64,000 bases of DNA from Setophaga petechia (taxonomy: Eukaryota; Chordata; Aves; Passeriformes; Parulidae): contig JANCRA010000117.1 of assembly GCA_024362935.1 (NCBI GenBank), positions 310,001 to 374,000 on the forward strand, in the 5' to 3' direction. Positions within the stretch are counted from its first letter, which is position 1. Each line of letters opens with the position of its first letter. The notes beneath the pieces are model-generated. The model was not told where the DNA came from. It saw only the letters and a list, made by a program, of their open reading frames with translations, and did no database searches. The translations under genes were made by a program, and so were the position numbers. This document shows, piece by piece, positions 12,601-23,145 of the stretch.

Positions 12601-15600
12601 TTGAGATTTTCCCTTAAAAATTTCCTCAAAATTCCTGCGTTTTCCTTCAAAATCTTGAAGATTTTTCCTTCAAAGTATTGAGATTTTCCCTTTAAAATTT
12701 CCTTAAAATTCCGGCGTTTTCCTTCAAAATCTCGGGGTGGTTTTGGCGACCCCAAATCCCCTCTGGGGGGTTTTTTGTGGGTTTTTTTTGGGGTCGGGGT
12801 GTGGCTGACCCCATTGTCCCTCCCCAGGTGTCCTGCTGGCCGCGTGCCACGCGCTGGACAACAGCACGGCCGGCCGGAGCGGTGAGTGCCCAGCGGGAAT
12901 TTGGGGAATTTTGGGGTTTTTTTGGGTTTTTTTTTTGGGTTTTTTTGGTGTCCCACCCACCGTTTTTATGGGGTTATGGGGACCTGGATGGGATTCTGGG
13001 CCTGATCTCTGAGGGGAAAAGCAGGAATGGTTTCCTGCCCCAAAAAAAAGGAGTTCTGGCCCCAAAAACAAAGGGGTTCTGGCCCCAAAAACAAAGAGGT
13101 TCTGGCCCCAAAAACAAAGGGGTTCTGGCCCCAAAAACAAAGGGGTTCTGGCCCCAAAAACAAAGGGGTTCTGGTCCCAAAAACAAAGAGGTTCTGGTCC
13201 CAAAAGCAAAGGGGTTCTGGTCCCCCAAAAAAGGGTTTCTGGCCCCCAAAAAAGGGTTTCTGGTTCCAAACACAAAGGGTTTCTGGCCCCCAAAAGGAAA
13301 GGTTTTGGCCCCAAAAGAAAGTGTTTCACTTCAAGGACAGGGTTTCTGGCCCCAAAAGAAAGGATTTCCTTACAAGGAAAGGGTTTCCAGCCCCCCAGAA
13401 AAAGAGTTTCCAGCCCCAAAACCAAGGGTTTCTGGTCCCAAAAACAAAGGGTTCCCAACCCCACAATGAAAAGATTTCCAGCCCCAAAAGGAAAAGAGTT
13501 TCCAGTCCCACAAGGAAAAGTTTTCCAGCCCCCAAAAAAAGAGTTTCTGGTCCCCAAAAAGAAGAGCTTCTAGTCTCCAAAACAAAGGGTTTCCAGCCCC
13601 AAAAGGAAAAGTTTTGGCCCCAAAAGAAAGGATTTCCAAAAGAACCCCTGAAAACCTCCTCAGAGTTGGGGACAAAGGGACACCCCAAGGTGGCTTTTCC
13701 CAGCTTTTGGGGACATGGGGACACCCCAAGGTGGCTCTTCCAGAACTGGGGACACAGGGACACCCCAAGGTGGCTTTTTCCAGAGTTGGGGACACCCCAA
13801 GGTGGCCCTTCCCAGTGTTGGGGACACGGGGACACCCCAAGGTGGCACTTCCCAGTGTTGGGGACACCCCATGGTGGCTTTTCCCAGCTTTTGGGGACAG
13901 GGGACATCTCAATCCCAGCCACCCCAAACCTCCTCAGTGCTGGGGACACAGGGACACCCCAAGGTGGCTCTTCCAGCTCTGGGGACACAGGGACACCCCG
14001 AAGTGGCTCTTCCAGAACTGGGGACACCCCAAGGTGGCTTTTCCCAGCTCTGGGGACATGGGGACACCCCAGGGTGGCTCTTCCAGAACTGGGGACACCC
14101 CAAGGTGGCTTTTCCCAATATTTGGAACATGGTGACACCCCAAGGTGACTCTTCCCAGTGTTGGGGACACGGGGACACCTCAAAGTGGCTCTTCCAGCTC
14201 TGGGGACATGGGGACACCCCAAGGTGGCTCTTCCAGAACTGGGGACACCCCAGGGTGGCTTTTCCCAGCTCTGGGGACACGGGGACACCCCAGGGTGGTT
14301 TTTACCAATGTTTGGGATATGGTGCCACCCCAGGGTGGCTTTTCCCAGCTTTTGGGGACAGGGGACGTCCCAATCCCAACCACCCCAAACGTCCTCAGAG
14401 TTGGGGACACAGGGACACCCCAAGGTGGCTTTTCCCAGCTCTGGGGACATGGGGACACCCCAGGGTGGCTTTTACCAATGTTTGGGACATGGTGACACCC
14501 CAAGGTGGCACTTCCCAGCTCTGGGGACATGGGAACACTCCAAGGTGTTTTTTCCCAATGTTTGGGATATGGTGACACCCCAGGGGGGCTTTTCCCAGCC
14601 CTGGGGACACGGGGACATCCCGGTGCCATCCCACATCCCAGGCTTTGATCCAGCCCCCCTCTGGGGCTGCCATAAATCCTCTCAGGGCCGGGGGTGGGTC
14701 GGAAGTGCCTGGATCCCAAACAATCCCAGCAGGAAATTCCCTCCCGGGATAATTCAAACCAGGGGGGTTCCATGGGGTTAATGGGAACCAGGAGCGGGGC
14801 TGGGCTCCCTCCTCCTCCTCCTCCTCCTCCTCCTCCTCCTCCTCCTCCTGAGCTCTTTAGGAAATTCCTCAGGGATTATTGAGGCAGGACCCGGCTGGGA
14901 TCTTTGGGGTGGCTTCACAGAGATCCCAAAATGAACCCTAAAGCAGCTCTGCTCGTCTTTGGGATGGGGAAAATCTCCTTTTGGGGTGGGGAAAATCTCC
15001 TTTTGGGATGGAAAATCTTTTGGGGTGGGAAATCTCCTGTGGGGTGGGAAAATCTCCTTTTGGGGTAGGAAAAAACTCCTTTTAAGATGGGAAATCTGCT
15101 TTTGGGGTGGGAAAAACTCCTTTTGGTGCTGGAAATTCTCCTTTTGGGATGGGAAATATTTTGGGGCTAGGAAATCTCCTTTTGGGGTGGGAAAAACTCC
15201 TTTTAGGATGGGAAATATCCTTTTGGGGTGGAAAGTCTCCTTTTGGGATGGGAAATATGTTGGGGCTGTGAAATGTCCTTTTGGGATGGGAAAAAATCTC
15301 CTTTTGGGATGGGAAAAGCTCCTTTTAGGATGGGAAATCTTCTTTCGGGACGGGAAATCTCCTTTTGGGGCTGAGACATCTTTTGGGGTGGAAAATCTCC
15401 TTTTGAGCTGGGAAATCTTTTGGGGTGGAAAAAAGTCTTTTTGGGGTGGGAAATCTGGGGCTGGGAAATCTCCTCTTAGGATGGGAAAAACTCATTTTGG
15501 GATGGGAACTCTCCTTTTAGGACAGGATACCTCCTTTTGGGATGGGAAATCTTTTGGGATGGAAAATCTCCTTTTGGGGTGGAAAGGAGCCCAAGCCCTG

Positions 15601-18600
15601 TGTCCCTGCATCTGCCCCTTTTTCCCAACCCTTCCTGGGGGCTGCTCCCCCGTGGTTTTTTTGGGATTTCCCCAAAATCCCCTTTTTTCTCCCCGTTTTC
15701 CCAGCCCCGGTGGCGGCGGCGGTGCGGTCGCACTTCAACGAGTGCCCGGACTCGCACCGGCAGTTCTGCTTCCACGGCACCTGCCGCTTCCTGGTGCAGG
15801 AGGAGAAACCTGCCTGTGTGTGAGTGCCTAAATCCCTGAGAAACCCCAAAACTGTGAGAGAAACCTGCCTGTGTGTGAGTGCCTCAATCCCATAACCCCG
15901 AAATTATGGGGGCAGGAGAGCCTGTGTGTGAGTGCCTAAATCCCTGAGAAACCCCAAAACTGTGAGAGAAACCCGCCTGCGTGTGAGTGCCTAAATCCCT
16001 GAGAAACCCCAAAACTGTGAGAGAAACCTGCCTGCGTGTGAGTGCCTAAATCCCCTAACCCTGAGAGTGTAGGGGCAGGAGAGCCTGTGTGTGAGTGCCT
16101 AAATCCCTGAGAAACCCCAAAACTGTGAGAGAAACCCGCCTGCGTGTGAGTGCCTCAATCCCCTAACCCCAGACTGGGGGAGAAACCCGCCTGTGTGTGA
16201 GTGCCTAAATCCCCTAACCCTGAAATTATGGGGGCAAGAGAATCTGTGTGTGAGTGCCTAAATCCCCTAACCCTGAGAGTGTAGGGGCAGGAGAACCTGT
16301 GTGTGAGTGCCTGAGAAACCCACCTGCGTGTGAGTGCCTAAATCCCCTAACCCTGAAAGTGTAGGGGCAGGCAAACCTGTGTGTGAGTGCCTAAATCCCC
16401 TAACCCCGAACTGTGAGAGAAACCCGCCTGTGTGTGAGTGCCTCAATCCCCTAACCCTGAAAGTGTAGGGGCAGGAGAGCCTGTGTGTGAGTGCCTAAAT
16501 CCCTGAGAAACCCCAAAACTGTGAGAGAAACCTGCCTGCGTGTGTGTGCCTCAATCCCCTAACCCTGAAAGTGTAGGGGCAGGAGAACCTGTGTGTGAGT
16601 GCCTCAGTCCCCTAACCCCGAAACTGTAGGGTCAAATCCCTCAAAACTATGGGATCAGGAGGAGAAACCCGCCTGTGTGTGAGTGCCTAAATCCCCTAAC
16701 CCCGAAATTATGGGGGCAAGAGAATCTTGTGTGTGAGTGCCTAAATCCCCTAACCATGAAATTATGGGGGCAAGAGAACCTGTGTGTGAGTGCCTAAATC
16801 CCTAAGAAACCCCAAAACTGTGAGAGAAACCCGCCTGTGTGTGAGTGCCTAAATCCCCTAACCCCGAAATTATGGGGGCAGGAGGAGAAACCTGCTTGTG
16901 TGTGAGTGCCTAAATCCCTGAGAAACCCCAAAACTGTAAGAGAAACCCGCCTGTGTGTGAGTGCCTCAATCCCCTAACCCCGAAATTATGGGGGCAGGAG
17001 AATCTGTGTGTGAGTGCCTAAACCCCCTAACCCTGAAATTATGGGGGCAAGAGAATCTGCGTGTGAGTGCCTAAATCCCCTAACCGTAAACTGTGGGAGA
17101 AACCTGCTTTTGTGTGAGTGCCTCAATCCCCTAACCCTGAAATTATGGGGGCAGGAGAATCTCTGTGTGAGTACCTAAATCCCTGAGAAACCCCAAAACT
17201 GTGGGGGAAACCCACTTGTGTGTGAGTGCCTAAATCCCCTAACCCCAGAACTGTGGGTTTGGTGTCCCAGTGCTCCCCAAATTCAGGATTTGGTGTCCTG
17301 GGGATCCCAAAACTCTGGGCTGACCTGCCCTGTGTGTCCCCAGGTGTCACTCAGGGCTCATGGGGACACTCTGACCTGCTCTGTGTCCCTGTGTGTCCCC
17401 AGGTGTCACTCGGGGTACATGGGGACACTCTGACCTGCCCTGTGTCCCCAGGTGTCCCTCGGGGTACGTGGGGACACTCTGACCTGCTCTGTGTCCCTGT
17501 GTCCCCAGGTGTCACTCGGGGTACGTGGGGACGCGCTGTGAGCACGCTGACCTGCTGGCCGTGGTGGCGGCCACCCAGAAGAAGCAGACCATCACTGCCC
17601 TGCTCGTGGTGGCCGTGGTGGCCTCGGCCCTGCTCGTCACCGTCTGCGTCCTGGTCCAGTGAGTGCCACCGGGGCATCCCTGGGGACAGCCGAGGGACCC
17701 CGACCCTGTCCCTGTTCCCTGTCCCCATTCCCTATCCCTGACCCTGTCCCCAACCCCATCTCCAACCTGGTTCCTGTCCCCATTTCCAGTGTCCCCATTC
17801 CCTGTCCCCATTCCCCATGTCCCCGTCCCTGTCCCCATTCCCATTCCCCGTGTCCCCATTCCCCATCCCCATTCACTATCCCTGCCCCTGTCCCTGTCCC
17901 CAGCCCCATCTCCAACCTGGTTCCTGTCCCCCATCCCTGTCCCCTGTCCCCATTCCATCCCCATTCCCTGTCCCCTGTCCCTGTGTGCCCGTGTCCCCTG
18001 TCCCCATTCCCATTTCCTGTGTCCCCTGTCCCCATTCCCATTTCCTGTGTCCCCGTCCCCATTCCCTGTCCCCATTCCCTGTGTCCCTGTGTCCCCATTC
18101 CTCATCCCTGTCCCCATTCCCTATGTCCCCACCTCTGTCCCCATTCCCCATCCCTGTCCCCATTCCCTGTCCCCATCCCTGTCCCTGTCCCCATTCTGTG
18201 CGTCCCCATTCCCATGTCCTGTGTCCCCATCCGTGTCCCTATTCCCCGTGTCCCTGTGTCCTATCCTTGTGCCCATCCCCATTCCCTGTGCCCCCATGTC
18301 CCTGTCCCCATGTCTCCATATCTATGTTGCTGTCCCCATGTCCCTGTCCCCGTTGCTGTCCCCAGCTGCTGTCGCCTGCAGAAGCGCTGGCCCTGTCCCC
18401 GTGTCACTGTCCCCATATCCCATTCCCTGTCCCCATGTCCCTTTCGCTGTCCCCATGTCTCCATATCTGTGTCGCTGTCCCCATTCCCTATGTCCCCATG
18501 TCCCTGTCCCCATGTCCCCGTTGCTGTCCCCAGCTGCTGTCGCCTGCAGAAGCGCTGGCCCTGTCCCCATGTCACTGTCCCCATATCCCATTCCCTGTCT

Positions 18601-20080
18601 CCATGTCCTTGTCCCCATGTCACTTTCGCTGTCCCCATGTCTCCATATCTGTGTCGCTGTCCCCATTCCCCATATCCCCATGTCCCTGTCCCTGTCCCAT
18701 CCCTGTCCCTGTTGCTGTCCCCAGCTGCTGTCGCCTGCGGAAGCGCTGGCCCTGTCCCTGTCCCCATATCCCTGTCCCCATGTCCATGCTGCTGTTCCCA
18801 TTCCCTATATCCCCATGTCCCTGTCCCTGTCCCATCCCTGTCCCCGTTGCTGTCCCCAGCTGCTGTCGCCTGCGGAAGCGCTGGCCCTGGCCCTGGCCCT
18901 GTCCCCATATCCCTGTCCCTGTCCCCATGTCCATGCTGCTGTCCCCATGTCCATGTCCCCATGTCCCTGTCCCCATGTCGCTTTCGCTGTCCCCATGTCT
19001 CCATATCTGTGTCGCTGTCCCCATGTCCCTGTCCCATCCCTGTCCCCGTTGCTGTCCCCAGCTGCTGTCGCCTGCGGAAGCGCTGGCCCTGGCCCTGTCC
19101 CTGTCCCTGTCCCGGTTGGTGCCGCGAGCCCGGAGCTGGACCCGAGAAACCGGGGGGGCTGCTCAAGGGGGGAGCGTCCTGCTGCCACAGCGAGACAGGT
19201 GAGGGACACCTGGGGACACCTGGGGACACCTGGGGACACCTGGGGACACATTGGGACACCTGGGGACACCTGGGGTGACAGGAGAAAGCGGGGGGCTGCT
19301 CAAGGGGGGAGCGTCCTGCTGCCACAGCGAGACAGGTGAGGGACACAGGGGACAGGGGAGGGGACACATTGGGACACCTGGGGACACCTGGGGACACTGG
19401 GGGTGACAGGAGAAACTGGGGGGCTGCTCAATGGAGGGAGCATCCTGCTGCCACAGCGAGACAGGTGAGGGACACCTGGGGACACCTGGGGACACCTGGG
19501 GACACTGGGGGTGACAGGAGAAACCGGGGGGCTGCTCAATGGAGGGAGCGTCCTGCTGCCACAGCGAGACAGGTGAGGGACACCTGGGGACACCTGGGAC
19601 AGGGGAAGGGACACCTGAGGCACAGGGGACACTTGGGACAGGTGAGGGGACACCTGGGGACATCCATGGGACACTTGGGAACACCTGGGAGAGGTGGGGG
19701 ACACCTGGGACACCTGGGGACATCCATGGGACAAGGGAGGGACACATTTGGACACCTGGGACAGGTGGGGGACACCTGGGGTGGGGGGCACATCCTGCTG
19801 CCACAGTGAGACAGGTGAGGGACACAGGGGACACCTGGGGACATCCATGGGATACCTGGGGATTCTCGGGACAGGGGAGGGACACCTGAAGACATCCATG
19901 GGACACCTTGGGACACCTGGGGACATCCATGGGACACCTGGGGACACCTGGGACAGGTGAGGGGACACCTGGGGACATCCATGGGATACCTGGGGACACC
20001 TGGGACAGGTGGGGGGACACAGGGGACAGGTGACACCCTGGTGTGTAACCACTGCCATTCCTGTCCCCACAGGTGTGTGA
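9608..20080 (+). CDS. TGFA: protransforming growth factor alpha, six coding exons
   Basis: Membrane-anchored precursor of the EGF-receptor ligand TGF-alpha; shedding releases the EGF-like domain. Coding exons: 9608-9638, 12828-12881, 15705-15819, 17509-17658, 19062-19198, 20073-20080 (164 aa; human 160). Residues 1-20 form the signal peptide. The mature ligand is about residues 35-84, with all six EGF cysteines in order (NEC, QFC, GTC, PAC, VC, RC). A transmembrane helix spans about 95-116, and the Cys-rich tail ends ETGV with the C-terminal valine that matters for TGFA trafficking. The start has a strong Kozak context (gccATGg) in a CpG island. Exon edges are joined without frame loss. The tail carries an unusual [13 protein letters not shown] segment made by the surrounding tgtccc repeat. 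Exons 3, 4 and 5 have many tandem copies of their edges in the introns, so the exact acceptor used for exons 4 and 5 is inferred from frame and homology. Confidence 0.95.
9945..9980. promoter_or_regulatory. three TAATTA homeodomain-type sites in TGFA intron 1
   Basis: TAATTA occurs at 9945-9950, 9958-9963 and 9975-9980, spaced 13 and 17 bp, inside otherwise CpG-rich DNA just downstream of exon 1. TAATTA is the core bound by many homeodomain proteins. Function is inferred only. Confidence 0.35.
10095..10129. repeat. (GGAC)n microsatellite
   Basis: About nine uninterrupted GGAC units in TGFA intron 1. Confidence 0.95.
10260..10690. repeat. ~40-70 bp GC-rich minisatellite in TGFA intron 1
   Basis: Units of gagcgtcccccggtggctcc followed by accgtgtcccggtcc repeat with variable spacers. 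Confidence 0.88.
11095..11500. repeat. 12 bp minisatellite (ggtgtccgggga) in TGFA intron 1
   Basis: About thirty units of ggtgtccgggga / ggtgtccggagg run head to tail. Confidence 0.95.
11600..12490. repeat. ~38-45 bp minisatellite (gatggatgcccactc type)
   Basis: Units of aatgcccaggggatggatgc followed by ccactcagaaccag fill this part of TGFA intron 1. Confidence 0.92.
12500..12735. repeat. AT-rich ~45-60 bp tandem repeat
   Basis: Units of aaaattcctgcgttttcctt followed by caaaatcttgaagattttt repeat just upstream of TGFA exon 2. Confidence 0.88.
13030..13640. repeat. ~24 bp minisatellite (ggccccaaaaacaaaggggt)
   Basis: A tight array of ctggccccaaaaacaaaggg units in TGFA intron 2, degrading toward its 3' side. 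Confidence 0.93.
13660..14640. repeat. ~40-48 bp minisatellite (gacaccccaaggtggctttt)
   Basis: Units of ggacaccccaaggtggcttt followed by tcccagctctggggacatgg, with a longer higher-order block (compare 13880-14060 with 14335-14480), in TGFA intron 2. Confidence 0.93.
14807..14849. repeat. (TCC)n microsatellite
   Basis: About fourteen TCC units in TGFA intron 2. Confidence 0.95.
14955..15595. repeat. ~20-30 bp minisatellite (gggaaatctccttttggggt)
   Basis: A degenerate array of gggaaatctccttttggggt units just upstream of TGFA exon 3. Confidence 0.92.
15820..17240 (+). repeat. array of 26 copies of the TGFA exon 3 donor edge
   Basis: The real exon 3 ends with gaaacctgcctgtgt and the donor GTGAGT at 15820. 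Downstream, 26 copies of gaaacc(t/c)gcctgtgtgtgagtgcct follow with spacers such as aaatcccctaaccctgaaat, at about 50-60 bp. Almost all keep the GTGAGT donor and the codons for Lys-Pro-Ala-Cys-Val or part of them. The array fills most of intron 3. Confidence 0.95.
17340..17508 (+). repeat. three copies of the TGFA exon 4 acceptor edge
   Basis: Copies of cccaggtgtc(a/c)ctcggggtac at about 17342, 17401 and 17451 precede the real acceptor at 17507-17508. Entering at the 17401 copy gives an in-frame TGA within about eleven codons (after ATG GGG ACA CTC), so this copy would truncate the EGF module. Confidence 0.92.
17690..19061 (+). repeat. tgtccc-rich repeat with four decoy copies of the TGFA exon 5 acceptor
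   Basis: Intron 4 is built from tgtccccattccc / tgtccctgtccc units. Embedded are four copies of gttgctgtccccag plus exon 5 start ctgctgtcgcctgc(a/g)gaagcg, with exon positions beginning at 18366, 18534, 18725 and 18860. The real exon begins at 19062. The copies at 18366 and 18534 are in frame with 19062 and the frame between is open. Confidence 0.93.
19199..20045 (+). repeat. array with four copies of the TGFA exon 5 donor edge
   Basis: After the real exon 5 donor at 19199, copies of tcctgctgccacagcgagac plus the AGGTGAGGG donor end at about 19335, 19464, 19572 and 19814, separated by ggacacctggggacacctgg repeats. Confidence 0.92.
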
Positions 20081-20358
20081 CAGACCCGGGACCACCTGGG
20101 GACACCTGGGGACCCCCCAGGACCATCCCCTCCCTCCTTCGGATCCTTTTTGGGGCGTTTTCCCCCTTTTCCCGCCGTTTCCCCGGGTTCTCCCTCGACT
20201 TTTGGGTCGTTTTCCCCGGGATTTTTCAAACCCGAATATTTGGGATTTTAACCCAAACCCCCGCCAGGATGGGGATTTATTTTTCTACAGGAAAAAAAAG
20301 AAAAAAAAAAACCCAAATCCGGCTCATTTTTGGGGACAAATCCCAGCTTTTTATTAAT

Positions 20359-20364
20359 AATAAA
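20359..20364 (+). terminator. AATAAA polyadenylation signal, likely TGFA
   Basis: AATAAA lies 279 bp past the TGFA stop codon in AT-rich DNA. Other 3' ends further downstream are possible, because the TGFA 3' UTR is long in other vertebrates. Confidence 0.5.
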
Positions 20365-20985
20365 TGAATTTAAATCCCAGGAAACCTCCTCGGGCTGGAG
20401 GCACAGCCTTAATTCCCCCTTAGTAACCAACCCAGAGCTTTTCCCTCTGTTTTGGGGTTGTTTTTGGGGTTGTTTTGGGGTTTTTTGGTTGTTTTTTTTT
20501 TTTTAAAGTCATGGTTACTCTCATGTCTTCTGTATATGTTGCACTGAAAGTTAATATTTAATGTTTTAATTTATTTCGCCTGGTTTAAATTAATTTTGAT
20601 TCCTATAAAGATGTTCTTGTCATCACCTGGTCTTGGGGTTTTTATTTTTTTTTTTTTTCCATCCTAAAAAAACTGGGTTAGAGTTATTTAAGTGATGTAA
20701 AAACAATTTTTTTTACAGAAAATTTGTGGTTTGGGGTTTTTTGGGGAGGAATATTTAGGAAGGAGATGCTGAATCCCACAGCTGGGAGTGGGGGGATATT
20801 CCCAGGGAATGGCGGAGCCCCAAATTCCCAAATTTTCATCCCAAATTTGCCCCAATATCAAACTCAGACCAATTTTCCCATCATTTTATACCAAATTTTG
20901 AAGCCTGATGTTCCAATAATGAACTCAGCCCCATTTCTCCATTATTTAATTCCAAATTTTGAAGCCCAGGCCCAAATTCCCAAAT
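20365..20985. other. AT-rich unique sequence, possible extended TGFA 3' UTR
   Basis: Unlike the rest of the window this stretch is AT-rich and non-repetitive (for example gttaatatttaatgttttaa near 20550). It probably continues the TGFA 3' UTR. No coding exon is seen. Confidence 0.4.
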
Positions 20986-21545
20986 TTTCATTCCCCACTT
21001 TTGGGATCAGCCCGCCCCATTCTGGGGCAGGTTTGGGGGCAATTCCTGGCAGTTTTGGGGTGGTCCTGGAGGTTTTGGGGCAATTCCCCTCAGCTTTGGG
21101 TCACTTTGGGGCTTCTGAGGAGTTTTGGGGCAATTCTCATCAGTTTTGGGGGATTCTCTGTGGGTTTGGGGGCATTCTCAGCAGTTTTGGGGTGGGTTTG
21201 GGGCTTTTCGGTTTCCCAGCAGTTTTGGGGTGGGTTTTGGGGCAACTCCTGGCAGTTTTGGGGTGGTCGTGGAGGTTTTGGGGCAATTCCCCTCAGCTTT
21301 GGGTCACTTTGGGGCTTCTGAGCAGTTTTGGGGTGATTCTCATCAGTTTTGGGGGATTCTCTGTGGGTTTGGGGGCATTCTCAGCAGTTTTGGGGCTTTT
21401 TGGTTTCCCAGCAGCTTTGGGGCAGGTTTTGGGGCTGTTCCCGGCAGTTTTGGGGCTGTTCCCGGCAGTTTTGGGGTGGTTCCTGCCCAGTTTGGGGCAG
21501 GTTTTTTAGGGCGGTTTTGGGGCGGTTCTCGGAAGGTTTGGTTCA
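20986..21545. repeat. ~22-45 bp minisatellite (cagttttggggtgg type)
   Basis: Units of ggcagttttggggtggt with larger duplicated blocks (21020-21180 resembles 21205-21390) lie between the converging TGFA and IL36 genes. Confidence 0.9.
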
Positions 21546-21699
21546 CTCCCAAATGGTCCTGACACCAAAAAAAAAGGTTCTTACCCCAAAAGCAGGGTCC
21601 TGACCCCAAAAGGAGGGTTCTAACCCCAAATGGAGACTCCTGACCCCAAAAAGAGGGTCTTGACCCTCAAAAGGGAGTTCTGATCCCACCATGGACGTC

Positions 21700-23145
21700 C
21701 CCTGGGTGTCACTTGCGGCGCAGGTAGAAGGTGGTGGCACTGGGATGTCCCCAGGTGTCACTTGCGGCGCAGGTGGAAGGCGGTGGCTGTGATGGATGTC
21801 CCCAATCCCGGATGTCCCCAGGTGTCACTTGCGGCGCAGGTAGAAGGCGGTGGTGGCACCAGGGATGTCCCCAATCCTGGATGTCCCCAGGTGTCACTTG
21901 CGGCGCAGGTAGAAGGCAGTGGTGACACCATGGATGTCCCCAGGTGTCACTTGCGGCGCAGGTAGAAGGCGGTGGTGACACCGAGGATGTCCCCAGGTGT
22001 CACTTGCGGCACAGGTAGAAGGCGGTGGCAGTGATGGATGTCCCCAGGTGTCACTTGCGGCGCAGGTAGAAGGCGGTGGCAGTGATGGATGTCCCCAGGT
22101 GTCACTTGCGGCACAGGTAGAAGGCGGTGGCAGTGATGGATGTCCCCAGGTGTCACTTGCGGCGCAGGTAGAAGGCGGTGGCAGTGATGGATGTCCCCAG
22201 GTGTCACTTGCGGCGCAGGTAGAAGGCGGTGGCAGTGATGGATGTCCCCAGGTGTCACTTGCGGCGCAGGTAGAAGGCGGTGGCTGTGATGGATGTCCCC
22301 AATCCTGGATGTCCCCAGGTGTCACTTGCGGCGCAGGTAGAAGGCGGTGGTGACACCATGGATGTCCCCAGGTGTCACTTGCGGCGCAGGTAGAAGGCGG
22401 TGGCAGTGATGGATGTCCCCAGGTGTCACTTGCGGCACAGGTAGAAGGCGGTGGCAGTGATGGATGTCCCCAGGTGTCACTTGCGGCACAGGTAGAAGGC
22501 GGTGGCAGTGATGGATGTCCCCAGGTGTCACTTGCGGCGCAGGTAGAAGGCGGTGGCAGTGATGGATGTCCCCAGGTGTCACTTGCGGCGCAGGTAGAAG
22601 GCGGTGGCAGTGATGGATGTCCCCAGGTGTCACTTGCGGCGCAGGTAGAAGGCGGTGGCTGTGATGGATGTCCCCAATCCTGGATGTCCCCAGGTGTCAC
22701 TTGCGGCGCAGGTAGAAGGCGGTGGTGACACCATGGATGTCCCCAGGTGTCACTTGCGGCGCAGGTAGAAGGCGGTGGCAGTGATGGATGTCCCCAGGTG
22801 TCACTTGCGGCGCAGGTAGAAGGCGGTGGTGGCACTGGGATGTCCCCAGGTGTCACTTGCGGCACAGGTAGAAGGCGGTGGCAGTGATGGATGTCCCCAG
22901 GTGTCACTTGCGGGCAGGTAGAAGGCGGTGGCTGTGATGGATGTCCCCAATCCCGGATGTCCCCAGGTGTCACTTGCGGCGCAGGTAGAAGGCGGTGGTG
23001 GCACTGGGATGTCCCCAGGTGTCACTTGCGGCGCAGGTAGAAGGCGGTGGCAGTGATGGATGTCCCCAGGTGTCACTGTCACTTGCGGCGCAGGTAGAAG
23101 GCGGTGGCAGTGATGGATGTCCCCAATCCCGGATGTCCCCAGGTG
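21700..23145 (-). repeat. 26-copy array of the IL36 terminal codons and stop
   Basis: On the minus strand each unit reads gccaccgccttctacctgcg then ccgcaagtgacacctgggga, encoding Ala-Phe-Tyr-Leu-Arg-Arg-Lys-stop exactly as the real gene end at 23146. Units are about 51 bp, with some 66 bp variants carrying an extra aatcctggatgtcccc. I count 26 copies 3' of the real stop, forming the 3' UTR or immediate downstream DNA. Confidence 0.95.

Noticed and set aside
21700..23145. CRISPR-like appearance of regular 51 bp direct repeats
   Set aside because: The whole unit repeats without unique spacers, in a vertebrate genome, and the unit is the IL36 gene end.
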